From NCBI GenBank assembly GCA_040219355.1, contig JAVJSN010000017.1:186001-250000 (forward strand): DNA of 64,000 nucleotides. Direction: 5' to 3'. Each line of letters begins with the position of its first letter. Position 1 is the stretch's first letter. Positions 8,716 to 17,376 of this stretch are shown here, piece after piece. The stretch comes from MH13 sp040219355. GTDB lineage: Bacteria > Pseudomonadota > Alphaproteobacteria > Rhizobiales > MH13. The notes under the pieces are model-generated. The model had not been told where the DNA came from. It searched no databases and saw nothing but the letters and a program-made list of their open reading frames with translations. Both the position numbers and the translations under genes were made by a program.

Positions 8716-9921
8716 ATGCGAAATCATCCGAGCAGCTTTGCCACGCTTGCTATCCACCACGGTTACGACCCAATGGACAATGAAGGTGCGTTAACACCGC
8801 CCTTGCACCTCACTTCGACCTTTGCCTTTGAGAGCGCCGAGGTTGGCGGAGAGCTTTTTGATGCCCAGCGCGAAGGGCACGTCTACTCGCGCATTTCCAA
8901 TCCGACGACCGATCTTCTGGAGCGGCGAATTGCCGTTCTTGAGGGCGCAGAGGCTGGACTGGCATTGGCCTCCGGTATGGGTGCCATCACCGCAGCCATG
9001 TGGACACTGCTCGCCCCGGGCGACGAGGTCATTGTCGATAAAACGCTGTACGGTTGCACGTTCTCATTCCTGCAGCATGGCTTGGCGAAATTCGGCATCA
9101 CCATCACCCATGTTGATCTGACGAACCCGGAAAACCTCGCCGCTGCCATCAGCAGGGCAACCAGAATCGTCTATTTCGAAACCCCAGCCAATCCGAATAT
9201 GCGGTTGGTGGACATCGAAGCGATTGCTGACATCGCCCATACGTCGGGCGCCAAGGTGATGGTCGATAACACCTACGCGACTCCTTACCTTACGCAGCCC
9301 ATCAAACATGGTGCCGATTTGGTTGTGCACTCTGCCACCAAATATCTGGGCGGCCACGGTGATGTCGTTGCTGGCCTGTTGGCTGGGTCAACTGAACTTG
9401 TCCAAGCGATCCGTCTTTACGGCATGAAAGACATGACAGGCGCTGTCATGGCGCCCTTCAACGCCATGTTGATCCTGCGGGGTATCAAGACGTTGGAGCT
9501 GCGCATGGACCGGCATTGCTCCAGCGCGCTAACAGTGGCTGAGATGCTCGACCGGCATGAAGCGGTGCAGACGGTTTGGTATCCGGGTTTGCAGGACTTT
9601 GCTCAGCATGAACTGGCCAAGCGGCAGATGGCGCAATTTGGCGGCATGATTGCGTTTGAAATGAAGGGCGGTCGGCAGGCGGGCATGGAGATGATGAACA
9701 GATTGGCCATGATCACCCGAGCCGTGTCGCTGGGAGATGCTGAAACGCTGATCCAGCACCCAGCCAGTATGACGCATTCTACCTACACACCGCAGGAGCG
9801 CGCTGATCACGGTATCAGCGAGGGCTTGGTGCGCCTATCGGTCGGACTTGAGGGCGTTGATGATGTCCTTGCCGATCTTGAACAGGCTTTGCCAAGATCG
9901 CCCTTGCGTTCAGCAGCTTAG
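8716..9921 (+). CDS. megL: Methionine gamma-lyase (Cys/Met metabolism PLP enzyme)
   Basis: A 401-residue PLP-dependent enzyme of the cystathionine gamma-synthase/methionine gamma-lyase family, full length. Visible landmarks are YSRISNPTTD (phosphate-binding Tyr and Arg from the neighbouring subunit), SGMGAI, KTLYGCTFSF with the Tyr and Cys typical of methionine gamma-lyases, VDNTYATPY, and the PLP lysine in HSATKYLGGHGD. It cleaves L-methionine to methanethiol, 2-oxobutyrate and ammonia in the cytoplasm. I chose ATG 8716, with GGAG five bases upstream, over the ATG at 8704. A cystathionine lyase activity is possible, but the YGCT motif favours methionine gamma-lyase. Confidence 0.87.
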   Translation: MRNHPSSFATLAIHHGYDPMDNEGALTPPLHLTSTFAFESAEVGGELFDAQREGHVYSRISNPTTDLLERRIAVLEGAEAGLALASGMGAITAAMWTLLAPGDEVIVDKTLYGCTFSFLQHGLAKFGITITHVDLTNPENLAAAISRATRIVYFETPANPNMRLVDIEAIADIAHTSGAKVMVDNTYATPYLTQPIKHGADLVVHSATKYLGGHGDVVAGLLAGSTELVQAIRLYGMKDMTGAVMAPFNAMLILRGIKTLELRMDRHCSSALTVAEMLDRHEAVQTVWYPGLQDFAQHELAKRQMAQFGGMIAFEMKGGRQAGMEMMNRLAMITRAVSLGDAETLIQHPASMTHSTYTPQERADHGISEGLVRLSVGLEGVDDVLADLEQALPRSPLRSAA

Positions 9922-9953
9922 TTTTCCAACTGGCCTTGTCTTTTCTGTGGGCA

Positions 9954-9974
9954 AGCCTGTTATTTAGGCAGGCT
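9954..9974 (+). terminator. Weak hairpin after methionine gamma-lyase
   Basis: AGCCTG (9954-9959) can pair with CAGGCT (9969-9974) across a 9-base loop, 33 bases after the stop codon. No T-run follows, so it is at best a weak terminator or an mRNA-end hairpin. The rest of the gap at 9922-10089 shows no gene or clear regulatory site. Confidence 0.3.
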
Positions 9975-10089
9975 AGCTTCCTCCCGACACATTGACTCGC
10001 CTTTGGGTCGGCGCGATCATGTACGTTCATATTTTTTGAGCGTGATCCTTTGTCCCTGCCTTTCCTTCCAGCCCGATATGGTGGCGATC

Positions 10090-11412
10090 ATGCTTGATCT
10101 GATCATCCGCAATGCACGGCCCCACCGCCCGGTCCATGATGCAAGCCGCAGTGATACGCCTGACGTCGTTGATGTCGGCGTTGCCGGTGGACAGATCACG
10201 GCTATCGAACCTCACATTGCAGGTGATTCCGTCAAAGAAATTGATGTGAATGGATATCTGGTTGCGCCACCCTTCGTGGACCCGCATTTCCATATGGATG
10301 CAACGCTCAGCCTTGGTATCCCACGTCTCAACGTGTCTGGTACTTTGCTTGAAGGCATCGCGCTGTGGGGTGAACTCAAACCCCAACTGACCCTAGAGGC
10401 AGTGATGGAGCGAGCACTGCGTTATTGCGACCTGGCTGTCTCGCAGGGGCTATTGAGCATCCGCAGCCACGTCGATATTTGCGATGACCGCCTGCTGGCT
10501 GTTGATGCCCTGTTGGAGGTGAAGAAACAGGTTGCTGGCACCATCGATCTTCAACTGGTCGCGTTCCCCCAGGACGGCCTTTATCGCTCCCCCAACGCGG
10601 AAACCAATCTGATGCGCGCGCTTGATAAGGGCGTGGATGTGGTTGGTGGCATCCCGCACTTTGAACGCACCATGGCTGATGGTGCACGCTCGATCACGCG
10701 GCTCTGTGAACTGGCGGCGGATCGAGACTTGCCCGTCGATATGCATTGCGATGAAACCGATGACCCGCAGTCACGACACATTGAAACGCTTGCCGCCGAA
10801 ACAACACGGTTGGGCTTGGGCGACCGCGTTGTTGGTTCGCACTGTACCTCAATGCACTCGTTCGATAATTACTACGCCACAAAGCTCATACCGCTCATCG
10901 CAGAAAGCGGCATGCAGATCATCCCCAACCCACTGATCAACATCACGCTTCAGGGGCGCTCCGACACCTATCCAAAGCGCCGAGGTCTCACCCGCGTCGC
11001 AGAGTTGCGCGCTGCTGGCGTCAATGTCGCATTCGGACAGGATTGCTGCATGGACCCTTGGTATCCACTGGGGTCTGGCGACATGCTAGAGGTCGCTCAT
11101 ATGGCCGTGCATGCGTTGCCCATGACATCGCGTGAAGGAATGGCGTGGGCGTTCGATGCCGTAACCGTCAATGGTGCAAAAGCGATGGGCCTGCCGGACG
11201 CCAACCTACGAGTCGGAGGGCCCGCCTCTATGGTTGTGCTTCAGGCACGGGACGCTATTGAAGCGGTTCGCATGAAGCCAACGCGCTTGTTTGTTTTCCG
11301 AGAGGGCCGTGTTTTATCGCAGACCCCAGCACGCCAAGCGTCACTTTATCTTGATGGACGCCCAGACACACTCAATCCTGCAGATTATGCGCCGCCGCGT
11401 TCTGGCGGTTGA
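10090..11412 (+). CDS. Cytosine deaminase-like amidohydrolase (CodA family)
   Basis: A 440-residue metal-dependent amidohydrolase closest in motif pattern to CodA. Visible elements are the N-terminal metal pair PHFHMD, HCDETDD, SHCTSMHSFD, and the long CodA signature NPLINITLQGR followed by DTYPKRRGLTRV. The catalytic Asp lies in FGQDCCMDPWYPLG. It would deaminate cytosine or a related heterocycle such as a triazine or creatinine-like base. I chose ATG 10090, but ATG 10078 in the same frame is equally possible and neither has a strong ribosome-binding site. It heads a cluster with a nucleobase-type ABC transporter, which supports a nucleobase-salvage or degradation role. Confidence 0.85.
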   Translation: MLDLIIRNARPHRPVHDASRSDTPDVVDVGVAGGQITAIEPHIAGDSVKEIDVNGYLVAPPFVDPHFHMDATLSLGIPRLNVSGTLLEGIALWGELKPQLTLEAVMERALRYCDLAVSQGLLSIRSHVDICDDRLLAVDALLEVKKQVAGTIDLQLVAFPQDGLYRSPNAETNLMRALDKGVDVVGGIPHFERTMADGARSITRLCELAADRDLPVDMHCDETDDPQSRHIETLAAETTRLGLGDRVVGSHCTSMHSFDNYYATKLIPLIAESGMQIIPNPLINITLQGRSDTYPKRRGLTRVAELRAAGVNVAFGQDCCMDPWYPLGSGDMLEVAHMAVHALPMTSREGMAWAFDAVTVNGAKAMGLPDANLRVGGPASMVVLQARDAIEAVRMKPTRLFVFREGRVLSQTPARQASLYLDGRPDTLNPADYAPPRSGG

Positions 11413-11457
11413 TACCGTTCTGTTTGCAACCCTGCTTTTGAAAGAAGGATTTTCACC

Positions 11458-12441
11458 ATGAGCTTTAAGATCACACGCCGCACCGCGCTTCTGGGTGCAG
11501 CCAGCACGCTGGCGATGCCAGCCATCCTACGCAACGCCTATGCCATGGACGCGGTGAAGGTTGCTGGTGTTCACAATAGCCCGGTGGAAAACGCGTGGAA
11601 TTCGCGCATCCATCTGGCGCTTCAGCAGGCCGCTGAAGCTGGCAAGATAAGCTATGAATTCTCTGAAGCCGTGGCCGCGCCTGACTACCCTCGCGCAATG
11701 CGTGAATACGCTGAGTCCGGCATTCAACTGATCTGGGGCGAGTCCTACGCCGTTGAAAATGAAGCGCGCGAAGTGGCGGCTGACTATCCTGATGTTGCTT
11801 TCCTGATGGGCTCATCAGGCGGTCCTGAAGGCGACAATTTTGGTGTCTTCGGCACCCGCAACCACGAAGCTGCTTACCTGGCAGGCATGCTGGCTGGCAA
11901 AATGTCGGAAACCAACACCTTTGGTTCGGTTGGTGGATTCCCGATCCCCGAAGTGAACCTGTTGATCAACGCCTTCCGCGCCGGTGTTTCCGAGGTGAAC
12001 CCAGATGCAACCTTCCTCAACGGTTTCATCGGTGCTTGGTTTGATCCTGCGCGTGCCAAAGAAGCAGCGCTGGCGCAGATCGATGCCGGTGCGGACATTC
12101 TCTTCGGCGAGCGCATCGGAACGGCAGACGCGGCGCAAGAGCGTGGCATCAAGGCCATTGGGTCGCTGATCGACTACACCCCACGCTATCCTGAAACAGT
12201 TTTTGCCAACGCCATCTGGAATTATGGCCCAACAATCGATGCGATCGTGGCCGATGTGATCGCAGGCAATCCGGTGGGCAAGGACTACACCGAATTTTCC
12301 TTTATGAAGCATGGCGGCAATGAGCTGATCTTCGTGGAAGACATGGTGCCAGCCGACGCCATTCCAGCGATGGAAGAAAAACGCGCGATGATCGAAGCAG
12401 GTGATTTTGACGTGCCGATCAACAATGAAGAGCCTGCCTAA
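11458..12441 (+). CDS. BMP-family ABC transporter substrate-binding protein, Tat-exported
   Basis: A 327-residue periplasmic binding protein of the BMP (PnrA/Med-like) family, which captures nucleosides or nucleobases. The N-terminus has a twin-arginine signal (ITRRTALLGAA) and a probable cleavage after NAYA near residue 29, so it is probably exported folded. Conserved BMP features are GVHNSPVENAWN near the mature N-terminus, MGSSGGPEG, and AAYLAGMLAGKMS. AAGGA lies nine bases before the ATG. It sits between the deaminase and the amidase and precedes the matching ATPase and permeases, so it is the specificity component of that transporter. Confidence 0.9.
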   Translation: MSFKITRRTALLGAASTLAMPAILRNAYAMDAVKVAGVHNSPVENAWNSRIHLALQQAAEAGKISYEFSEAVAAPDYPRAMREYAESGIQLIWGESYAVENEAREVAADYPDVAFLMGSSGGPEGDNFGVFGTRNHEAAYLAGMLAGKMSETNTFGSVGGFPIPEVNLLINAFRAGVSEVNPDATFLNGFIGAWFDPARAKEAALAQIDAGADILFGERIGTADAAQERGIKAIGSLIDYTPRYPETVFANAIWNYGPTIDAIVADVIAGNPVGKDYTEFSFMKHGGNELIFVEDMVPADAIPAMEEKRAMIEAGDFDVPINNEEPA

Positions 12442-12452
12442 GGCGCGCCTAC

Positions 12453-13823
12453 GTGCACGACGCAACAGCTCTCGCCGCGCTCGTCGCGGCGGGAGAAACA
12501 ACTTGTGAAAAGCTTATGCGCGCATCGTTGGATCACGCCGAACGTTGCACGCACCTTGGTGCGATCATGCACCTGGATCCTGAACGTGGTTTGATGGCAG
12601 CACGTGAATGCGATGCGGCGCTTGCTTCTGGTCAAAGCACAGGTCCTTTTTTCGGGCTTCCGTTTCTGGCCAAGGATCTTGGCGGGTACAGCGAAGGCCT
12701 GATGCCAACGGCGGGGTCGATGGCGCTGGCCAAGCGCAGTGAAGACCCAACTGACGATGATGCGCTTTTTGCCCGCTTTCGCGCATCAGGTCTTTTGCCA
12801 TTTGGCTTGACGACAGTGCCGGAGTTCGGCCTAGCGCTGACAAGTGAGCCTTATAACCAAGAACCTTCGCGCAATCCCTTCGATACAAGCCTGTCCCCTG
12901 GCGGGTCATCCGGCGGCGCTGCCGCTGCGGTGGCTGCGGGTGTCGTCGCTTTGGCCCATGCGACCGATGCGGCGGGCTCGATCCGTGTTCCAGCGGCATG
13001 TTGTGGTCTGGTGGGACACAAAGCTTCACGTCATCGCATTCCAGGAGCACCGCATTTCAACAACCATCTGATGGGCATCGCCAGCGAGTTGGTTGTCGCA
13101 CGCAGTGTGCGTGACGTTCGCGCCGCGTTTGAAGCAGTGCGCATGGACCACCCAACCGGCGAAACACCGATTCAACGCCTTGGTATCTGTGTGCCTGAAT
13201 TGGCCAGCGCCGAAACCTTCGCCAAAATGGGTGAGCTTACTCGAGCTTTGAAATCTGCTGGATTGGACATTGTCGAGCTGCCATCGCCAGACTCTCTTGG
13301 AGCCCGCGCAACAGCAATCGCCGGAACGATCTTCGCAGCATCCCTTGCAAGCTGGCTCGACAGCTTTGGCATCGGCGATAATGAGATCACGCCAATTTCT
13401 GCCGCTGTTGCTGCGCGTGGTCGTGCGATGACTGCGCCAAAACTGTTTGATGCGCACACCGATCTCGTCCGGCTTACCCACGAGAGCCAAGCCTTGTTTG
13501 CCGACGTGGACGCTTTGTTGATGCCAGTTCTTTCCGATGGCCCACCAGCAATCGGTGCCTTCGATCCTTTGCAGACCGATCCCGACGCTCGATATGCGCA
13601 AATGAATGCAGTTGCGCCCAATGTCGCGCTCGCCAATGTTGCCGGCCTTCCATCGCTCGCCATGCCATTTGGCATGATGCCCTCTCGGCGCGATCATGTG
13701 CCCTTCGGCTTCCAGATGATGGGGCCGATGAACAGCGATGAGGCGCTGTTCGAACTTGCCGCGCGTATCGAAACGTTCGCGCCTGCCATTGCCTTCCCCC
13801 ACCCAATTGCGGGCTTCAGCTGA
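12453..13823 (+). CDS. Amidase (amidase signature family)
   Basis: A 456-residue amidase-signature enzyme. The Ser-cisSer-Lys triad is visible: Lys in GLPFLAKD, the middle Ser in the glycine/serine stretch SPGGSSGGAAAAVAAG, and the nucleophile region DAAGSIRVPAACCGLVG. It begins with GTG at 12453, 11 bases after the binding-protein stop, and its last base overlaps the ATG of the ATPase gene. It would hydrolyse an amide of the compound imported by the adjacent transporter. The substrate is unknown. Its insertion inside a transporter operon suggests that it acts directly on an imported heterocycle-derived amide. Confidence 0.88.
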   Translation: MHDATALAALVAAGETTCEKLMRASLDHAERCTHLGAIMHLDPERGLMAARECDAALASGQSTGPFFGLPFLAKDLGGYSEGLMPTAGSMALAKRSEDPTDDDALFARFRASGLLPFGLTTVPEFGLALTSEPYNQEPSRNPFDTSLSPGGSSGGAAAAVAAGVVALAHATDAAGSIRVPAACCGLVGHKASRHRIPGAPHFNNHLMGIASELVVARSVRDVRAAFEAVRMDHPTGETPIQRLGICVPELASAETFAKMGELTRALKSAGLDIVELPSPDSLGARATAIAGTIFAASLASWLDSFGIGDNEITPISAAVAARGRAMTAPKLFDAHTDLVRLTHESQALFADVDALLMPVLSDGPPAIGAFDPLQTDPDARYAQMNAVAPNVALANVAGLPSLAMPFGMMPSRRDHVPFGFQMMGPMNSDEALFELAARIETFAPAIAFPHPIAGFS

Positions 13824-15373
13824 TGTCGCCAAGTCAGGTTCTTTCGCTCAGCAACATCACCATGCGCTTTGGTGATCTCGTGGCCAATGATGCTATCACC
13901 ATCTCGCTTGCTGAAGGCGAAATCCTGGCGCTGCTGGGCGAGAACGGTGCCGGCAAAACCACGCTCATGAACATCCTGTTCGGCCATTACACTGCAGATG
14001 AGGGAACGGTTGAGGTGTTCGGACAGCGCTTGCCGCCTGGAAAACCGCGCGCAGCGATTGATGCAGGCGTTGGCATGGTGCACCAGCACTTCACGCTCGC
14101 AGACAACCTCACAGTGCTTGAGAACGTCATGCTCGGCTCTGAGCCGTTGCGCCTGGTCAAAAGTCAACGCAAAGCCGGGCGGGAAAAGCTTCTGGCACTA
14201 GCCGAGCGCTTCGGTTTGCCGATCAATCCAGACGCTCGCGTTGGTTCGCTTTCCGTGGGTGAACGCCAGCGCGTGGAAATTCTCAAGGCACTCTATCGTG
14301 ATGCTCGGATCTTGATCCTCGATGAACCGACCGCTGTGCTTGCTCGTCCCGAGGCTGAACGCCTGTTCAAGACCTTGCGCGAGATGGCAGCAGGCGGGCT
14401 GTCCATTATCTTTATCTCCCACAAGCTGCATGAAGTGATGGCCGGTTCAGACCGAGTGACAGTGCTTCGTGGAGGCAAGGTGGTGGCAGAGCGAGCGACC
14501 ACTGCAACATCGCCGCCTGAGTTGGCGGAGCTTATGGTTGGGCGCCAAGTTAAGCGACCCAAGCGCACCGAGCAGGCTGCGGGCAAGCCCGTGCTGGTTG
14601 CCAAAAACGTCAGCGTTGGCCCGCCCGATGCGCGGTCTTTGGATGGCATAGCCATGGAGGTTCTCGCTGGTGAAATTCTCGGCATCGTAGGTGTCTCGGG
14701 AAACGGACAAGCTGCGCTCGGCGCGCTTCTGGGTGGCCTCGAAACGCCCAACAGTGGTCATTTGCTCTTTCATGACGTGAATGGAGAACCACAGGATCTT
14801 GCAAAAATGGCCCCGCGCGAAAGGGTCAAAGCAGGCATCGGGCGGGTGCCCGAAGATCGGCATGCTGAGGGTGTGGTTGGCGAATTCACTGTCTGGGAGA
14901 ACGCGGTTCTGGAGCAGCTGACAAGTCGCCGCTTTTCCGCTGCGGGTTTCGTGAGACAAACCGCGGGCCAAGATCATGCCAGGCAGCTAATAGAGACGTA
15001 TGACATTCGTGGCGCCAGCCCTGGCACCCGCACCCGTCTGCTGTCTGGCGGGAACATGCAAAAGCTGATTTTGGGGCGCGTGCTTGCTGCCAACCCGCGC
15101 TTCATTCTGGCCAACCAGCCGACGCGAGGCTTGGACGAAGGCGCCATCGCCGCAGTCCACGCGCATTTGCTTAAGGCGCGGGAGGCGGGTGCGGCCATTC
15201 TTCTGATTACTGAGGAATTGGAAGAAGCCACGGCTCTAGCCGACCGTTTTCAAGCCATTGTGAAGGGCAAACTATCGGCCCCACTCCTCGCTGAGGATGC
15301 CGATGCGCGAACCCTTGGCCTGATGATGGCTGGTCATTGGGATGCAACGGCGGATCACTCCGATGCGGCTTGA
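13823..15373 (+). CDS. Nucleoside-type ABC transporter ATP-binding protein (double-domain, YufO-like)
   Basis: A 516-residue ATPase with two nucleotide-binding domains. The first (about 1-240) has Walker A GENGAGKT, signature LSVGERQRVEIL and Walker B ILILDEPTAVL. The second (about 255-505) has the degenerate Walker A GVSGNGQA, signature LLSGGNMQK, and NQPTRGLDEG in the Walker B/D-loop area. This architecture is typical of BMP-linked nucleoside importers. The start overlaps the amidase stop by one base. It would hydrolyse ATP to drive uptake through the two permeases that follow. Confidence 0.93.
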   Translation: MSPSQVLSLSNITMRFGDLVANDAITISLAEGEILALLGENGAGKTTLMNILFGHYTADEGTVEVFGQRLPPGKPRAAIDAGVGMVHQHFTLADNLTVLENVMLGSEPLRLVKSQRKAGREKLLALAERFGLPINPDARVGSLSVGERQRVEILKALYRDARILILDEPTAVLARPEAERLFKTLREMAAGGLSIIFISHKLHEVMAGSDRVTVLRGGKVVAERATTATSPPELAELMVGRQVKRPKRTEQAAGKPVLVAKNVSVGPPDARSLDGIAMEVLAGEILGIVGVSGNGQAALGALLGGLETPNSGHLLFHDVNGEPQDLAKMAPRERVKAGIGRVPEDRHAEGVVGEFTVWENAVLEQLTSRRFSAAGFVRQTAGQDHARQLIETYDIRGASPGTRTRLLSGGNMQKLILGRVLAANPRFILANQPTRGLDEGAIAAVHAHLLKAREAGAAILLITEELEEATALADRFQAIVKGKLSAPLLAEDADARTLGLMMAGHWDATADHSDAA

Positions 15374-16412
15374 ACGACGAACAGACGTACCGGTCTATCT
15401 TGTCGCAACGGCGCCGCTGGCCGCCATTGGCGTAGCCCTGGTTTTGGGCTCGTTGCTGATTGGCATGGCGGGGGTTAGTCCGTTTGCCGCCTATGCACAT
15501 TTGATCGATGGCGCCTTCGGCTCGCGCCTGGCCATCACTGAAACATTGACGCGCGCAACGCCTCTCATACTCACCGGGCTCGCAGCAGCGGTGGCGTTTC
15601 GCTGCCGTCTTTGGAACATTGGCGGCGAAGGCCAGTTCTACGTCGGCGCATTGATGACCGCATGGCTTGGCCACTCCATCGTCACTGTTCTGCCTGCGCC
15701 GCTAGCCTTTGCGGTTATCTTGGCCAGCGGCATGTTTGTCGGCGCGCTACTGCTCGCAGGACCGGCATTGATGCGGCTGAAATTTGGTGTCGATGAGGTT
15801 GTCACAACACTGCTCCTCAACTTCGTCGTAATCCTCTTCATTGGCCTCATGATCGAAGGGCCACTGCGTGATCCGCTGGCCTTTGGTTGGCCACAGTCAG
15901 TGCCGGTGGATCGATCTCTGCGACTGCCTGATCTGGTGGAGCGCTCGCGCCTGCATGTCGGATTGCTCATCGCATTGGCCGCTGCGCTGATCATTTGGCT
16001 TGTCCTTGCGCGAACCCGCTTTGGGCTGGAAAGCCGCGCGGTTGGTCTCAATGCCAAGGCCGCGTCGTTCGCCGGAATTTCGCTACCACGCACCGTTCTA
16101 GGCACTGCCTTTCTCTCTGGCGGTTTGGCTGGGCTTGCGGGTACCGTCGAAGTGCTCGGTGTGACCGGCAACGTCACCACGACACTATCGCCAGGCTATG
16201 GCTATTCCGGCATTGTGGTGGCCATGCTCGCTGCCCTTCACCCGCTGGGCGTGGTCGCGGCGGCGGTGTTTGTGGCGACGATTTTTGTCGGCGCTGATGC
16301 CATGGCGCGCGCCACTGGAGTGCCGAGCTTCATTGCAGACGTGATCATGTCAGTCAGTCTTTTGTGCATGCTGGTCGCGTTGCTTTTCACCAGCTACCGC
16401 GTTCGGCGCTAG
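15363..16412 (+). CDS. Nucleoside-type ABC transporter permease, first subunit (YufP-like)
   Basis: A 349-residue permease of the BPD_transp_2 family with about nine hydrophobic segments. The motif FRCRLWNIGGEGQFYVGAL near residue 85 is the hallmark of BMP-linked nucleoside permeases, and VGLNAKAASFAGI near residue 225 is the conserved cytoplasmic loop. I chose ATG 15363, which overlaps the ATPase end by 11 nt, over ATG 15342. It pairs with the next gene to form the inner-membrane channel. Confidence 0.92.
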   Translation: MRLERRTDVPVYLVATAPLAAIGVALVLGSLLIGMAGVSPFAAYAHLIDGAFGSRLAITETLTRATPLILTGLAAAVAFRCRLWNIGGEGQFYVGALMTAWLGHSIVTVLPAPLAFAVILASGMFVGALLLAGPALMRLKFGVDEVVTTLLLNFVVILFIGLMIEGPLRDPLAFGWPQSVPVDRSLRLPDLVERSRLHVGLLIALAAALIIWLVLARTRFGLESRAVGLNAKAASFAGISLPRTVLGTAFLSGGLAGLAGTVEVLGVTGNVTTTLSPGYGYSGIVVAMLAALHPLGVVAAAVFVATIFVGADAMARATGVPSFIADVIMSVSLLCMLVALLFTSYRVRR

Positions 16413-16424
16413 AGGGCAGGGGAT

Positions 16425-17366
16425 ATGGGCGAAGCTATAGATATCCTAACCAGCGCCAGCCTTTGGGCCGCTGTGTTGCGCATCGCAACGCCTTTGATCT
16501 TTGGTGTTTTGGGCGCGCTTCTGTGCGAGCGGTCCGGTGTACTCAACCTTGGCATCGAAGGCATCATGACCATGGGGGCTATGGTCGGCTGGCTTACGGT
16601 GTTCCTGGGCGCTGACCTTTGGACCGGGCTTGTTGTCGCCGCGCTATCCGGCGCGATGATGGGATTGCTTCACGCGATGCTGACCGTGCCCTTGGGTCTG
16701 TCACAGCATGTGTCCGGGCTTGGGATCACCCTGTTTGCATCCTCGCTGTCCTACTATCTTTACCGATTGATCGTCGAAGTCGGCAGCTTGCCACCGACAA
16801 TTGAGCCGTTCCGGGCCCTGTCCATTCCCGTGCTCTCCGATCTACTCTTTATCGGCGAGGTTTTGTTCCAGCAAAGCGCGCCTACCTATCTGGCACTTCT
16901 GTCCGTGGCCATCCTTGCCTACGTCCTGGCGCGCACGCCGCTTGGACTTGCCATCCGCATGACCGGGGAGAACCCTCACGCAGTGGATGCGCAAGGACTG
17001 GACCCAATGCTGATCCGCATCGGGGCCGTCATGGCTGGGTCGGCCTTGATGGCTGTCGGTGGAGCTTTTCTCACCATGGCGGCGTTCAACAGCTTCTTCC
17101 CCGATATGGTGCAGGGCAGGGGTTGGATTTGCATTGCCTTGGTTGTTTTTGCCTCATGGCGTCCTGGCAAAGCACTGCTTGGCGCATTGCTTTTCGCGTT
17201 CTTCGATGCGTTTCAACTGCGGCTGCAAACCTCAGTTGAGGGCGTGCCGTACCAGCTGTTCCTGATGGCGCCTTACATCTTGTCGATTGTTGCGCTCATT
17301 CTGGTGGCACGCCGCGCGCAAGTCCCTGAAGCGCTCATGGCTCCTTATCGGCGTGGTGAGCGGTAA
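16425..17366 (+). CDS. Nucleoside-type ABC transporter permease, second subunit (YufQ-like)
   Basis: A 313-residue membrane protein, the usual size for the second BMP-linked permease. It shows the family motif RSGVLNLGIEGIMTMGA near residue 38 and MTGENPHAVDAQGLD near residue 190, equivalent to the GENP loop of its partner. GGCAGGGG lies just upstream of the start. It is the last gene of the cytosine-deaminase/amidase/transporter cluster. Only 10 bases separate its stop from the stop of the convergent TRAP gene, and no clear terminator hairpin is visible there. Confidence 0.92.
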   Translation: MGEAIDILTSASLWAAVLRIATPLIFGVLGALLCERSGVLNLGIEGIMTMGAMVGWLTVFLGADLWTGLVVAALSGAMMGLLHAMLTVPLGLSQHVSGLGITLFASSLSYYLYRLIVEVGSLPPTIEPFRALSIPVLSDLLFIGEVLFQQSAPTYLALLSVAILAYVLARTPLGLAIRMTGENPHAVDAQGLDPMLIRIGAVMAGSALMAVGGAFLTMAAFNSFFPDMVQGRGWICIALVVFASWRPGKALLGALLFAFFDAFQLRLQTSVEGVPYQLFLMAPYILSIVALILVARRAQVPEALMAPYRRGER

Positions 17367-17376
17367 CACGCTGATC

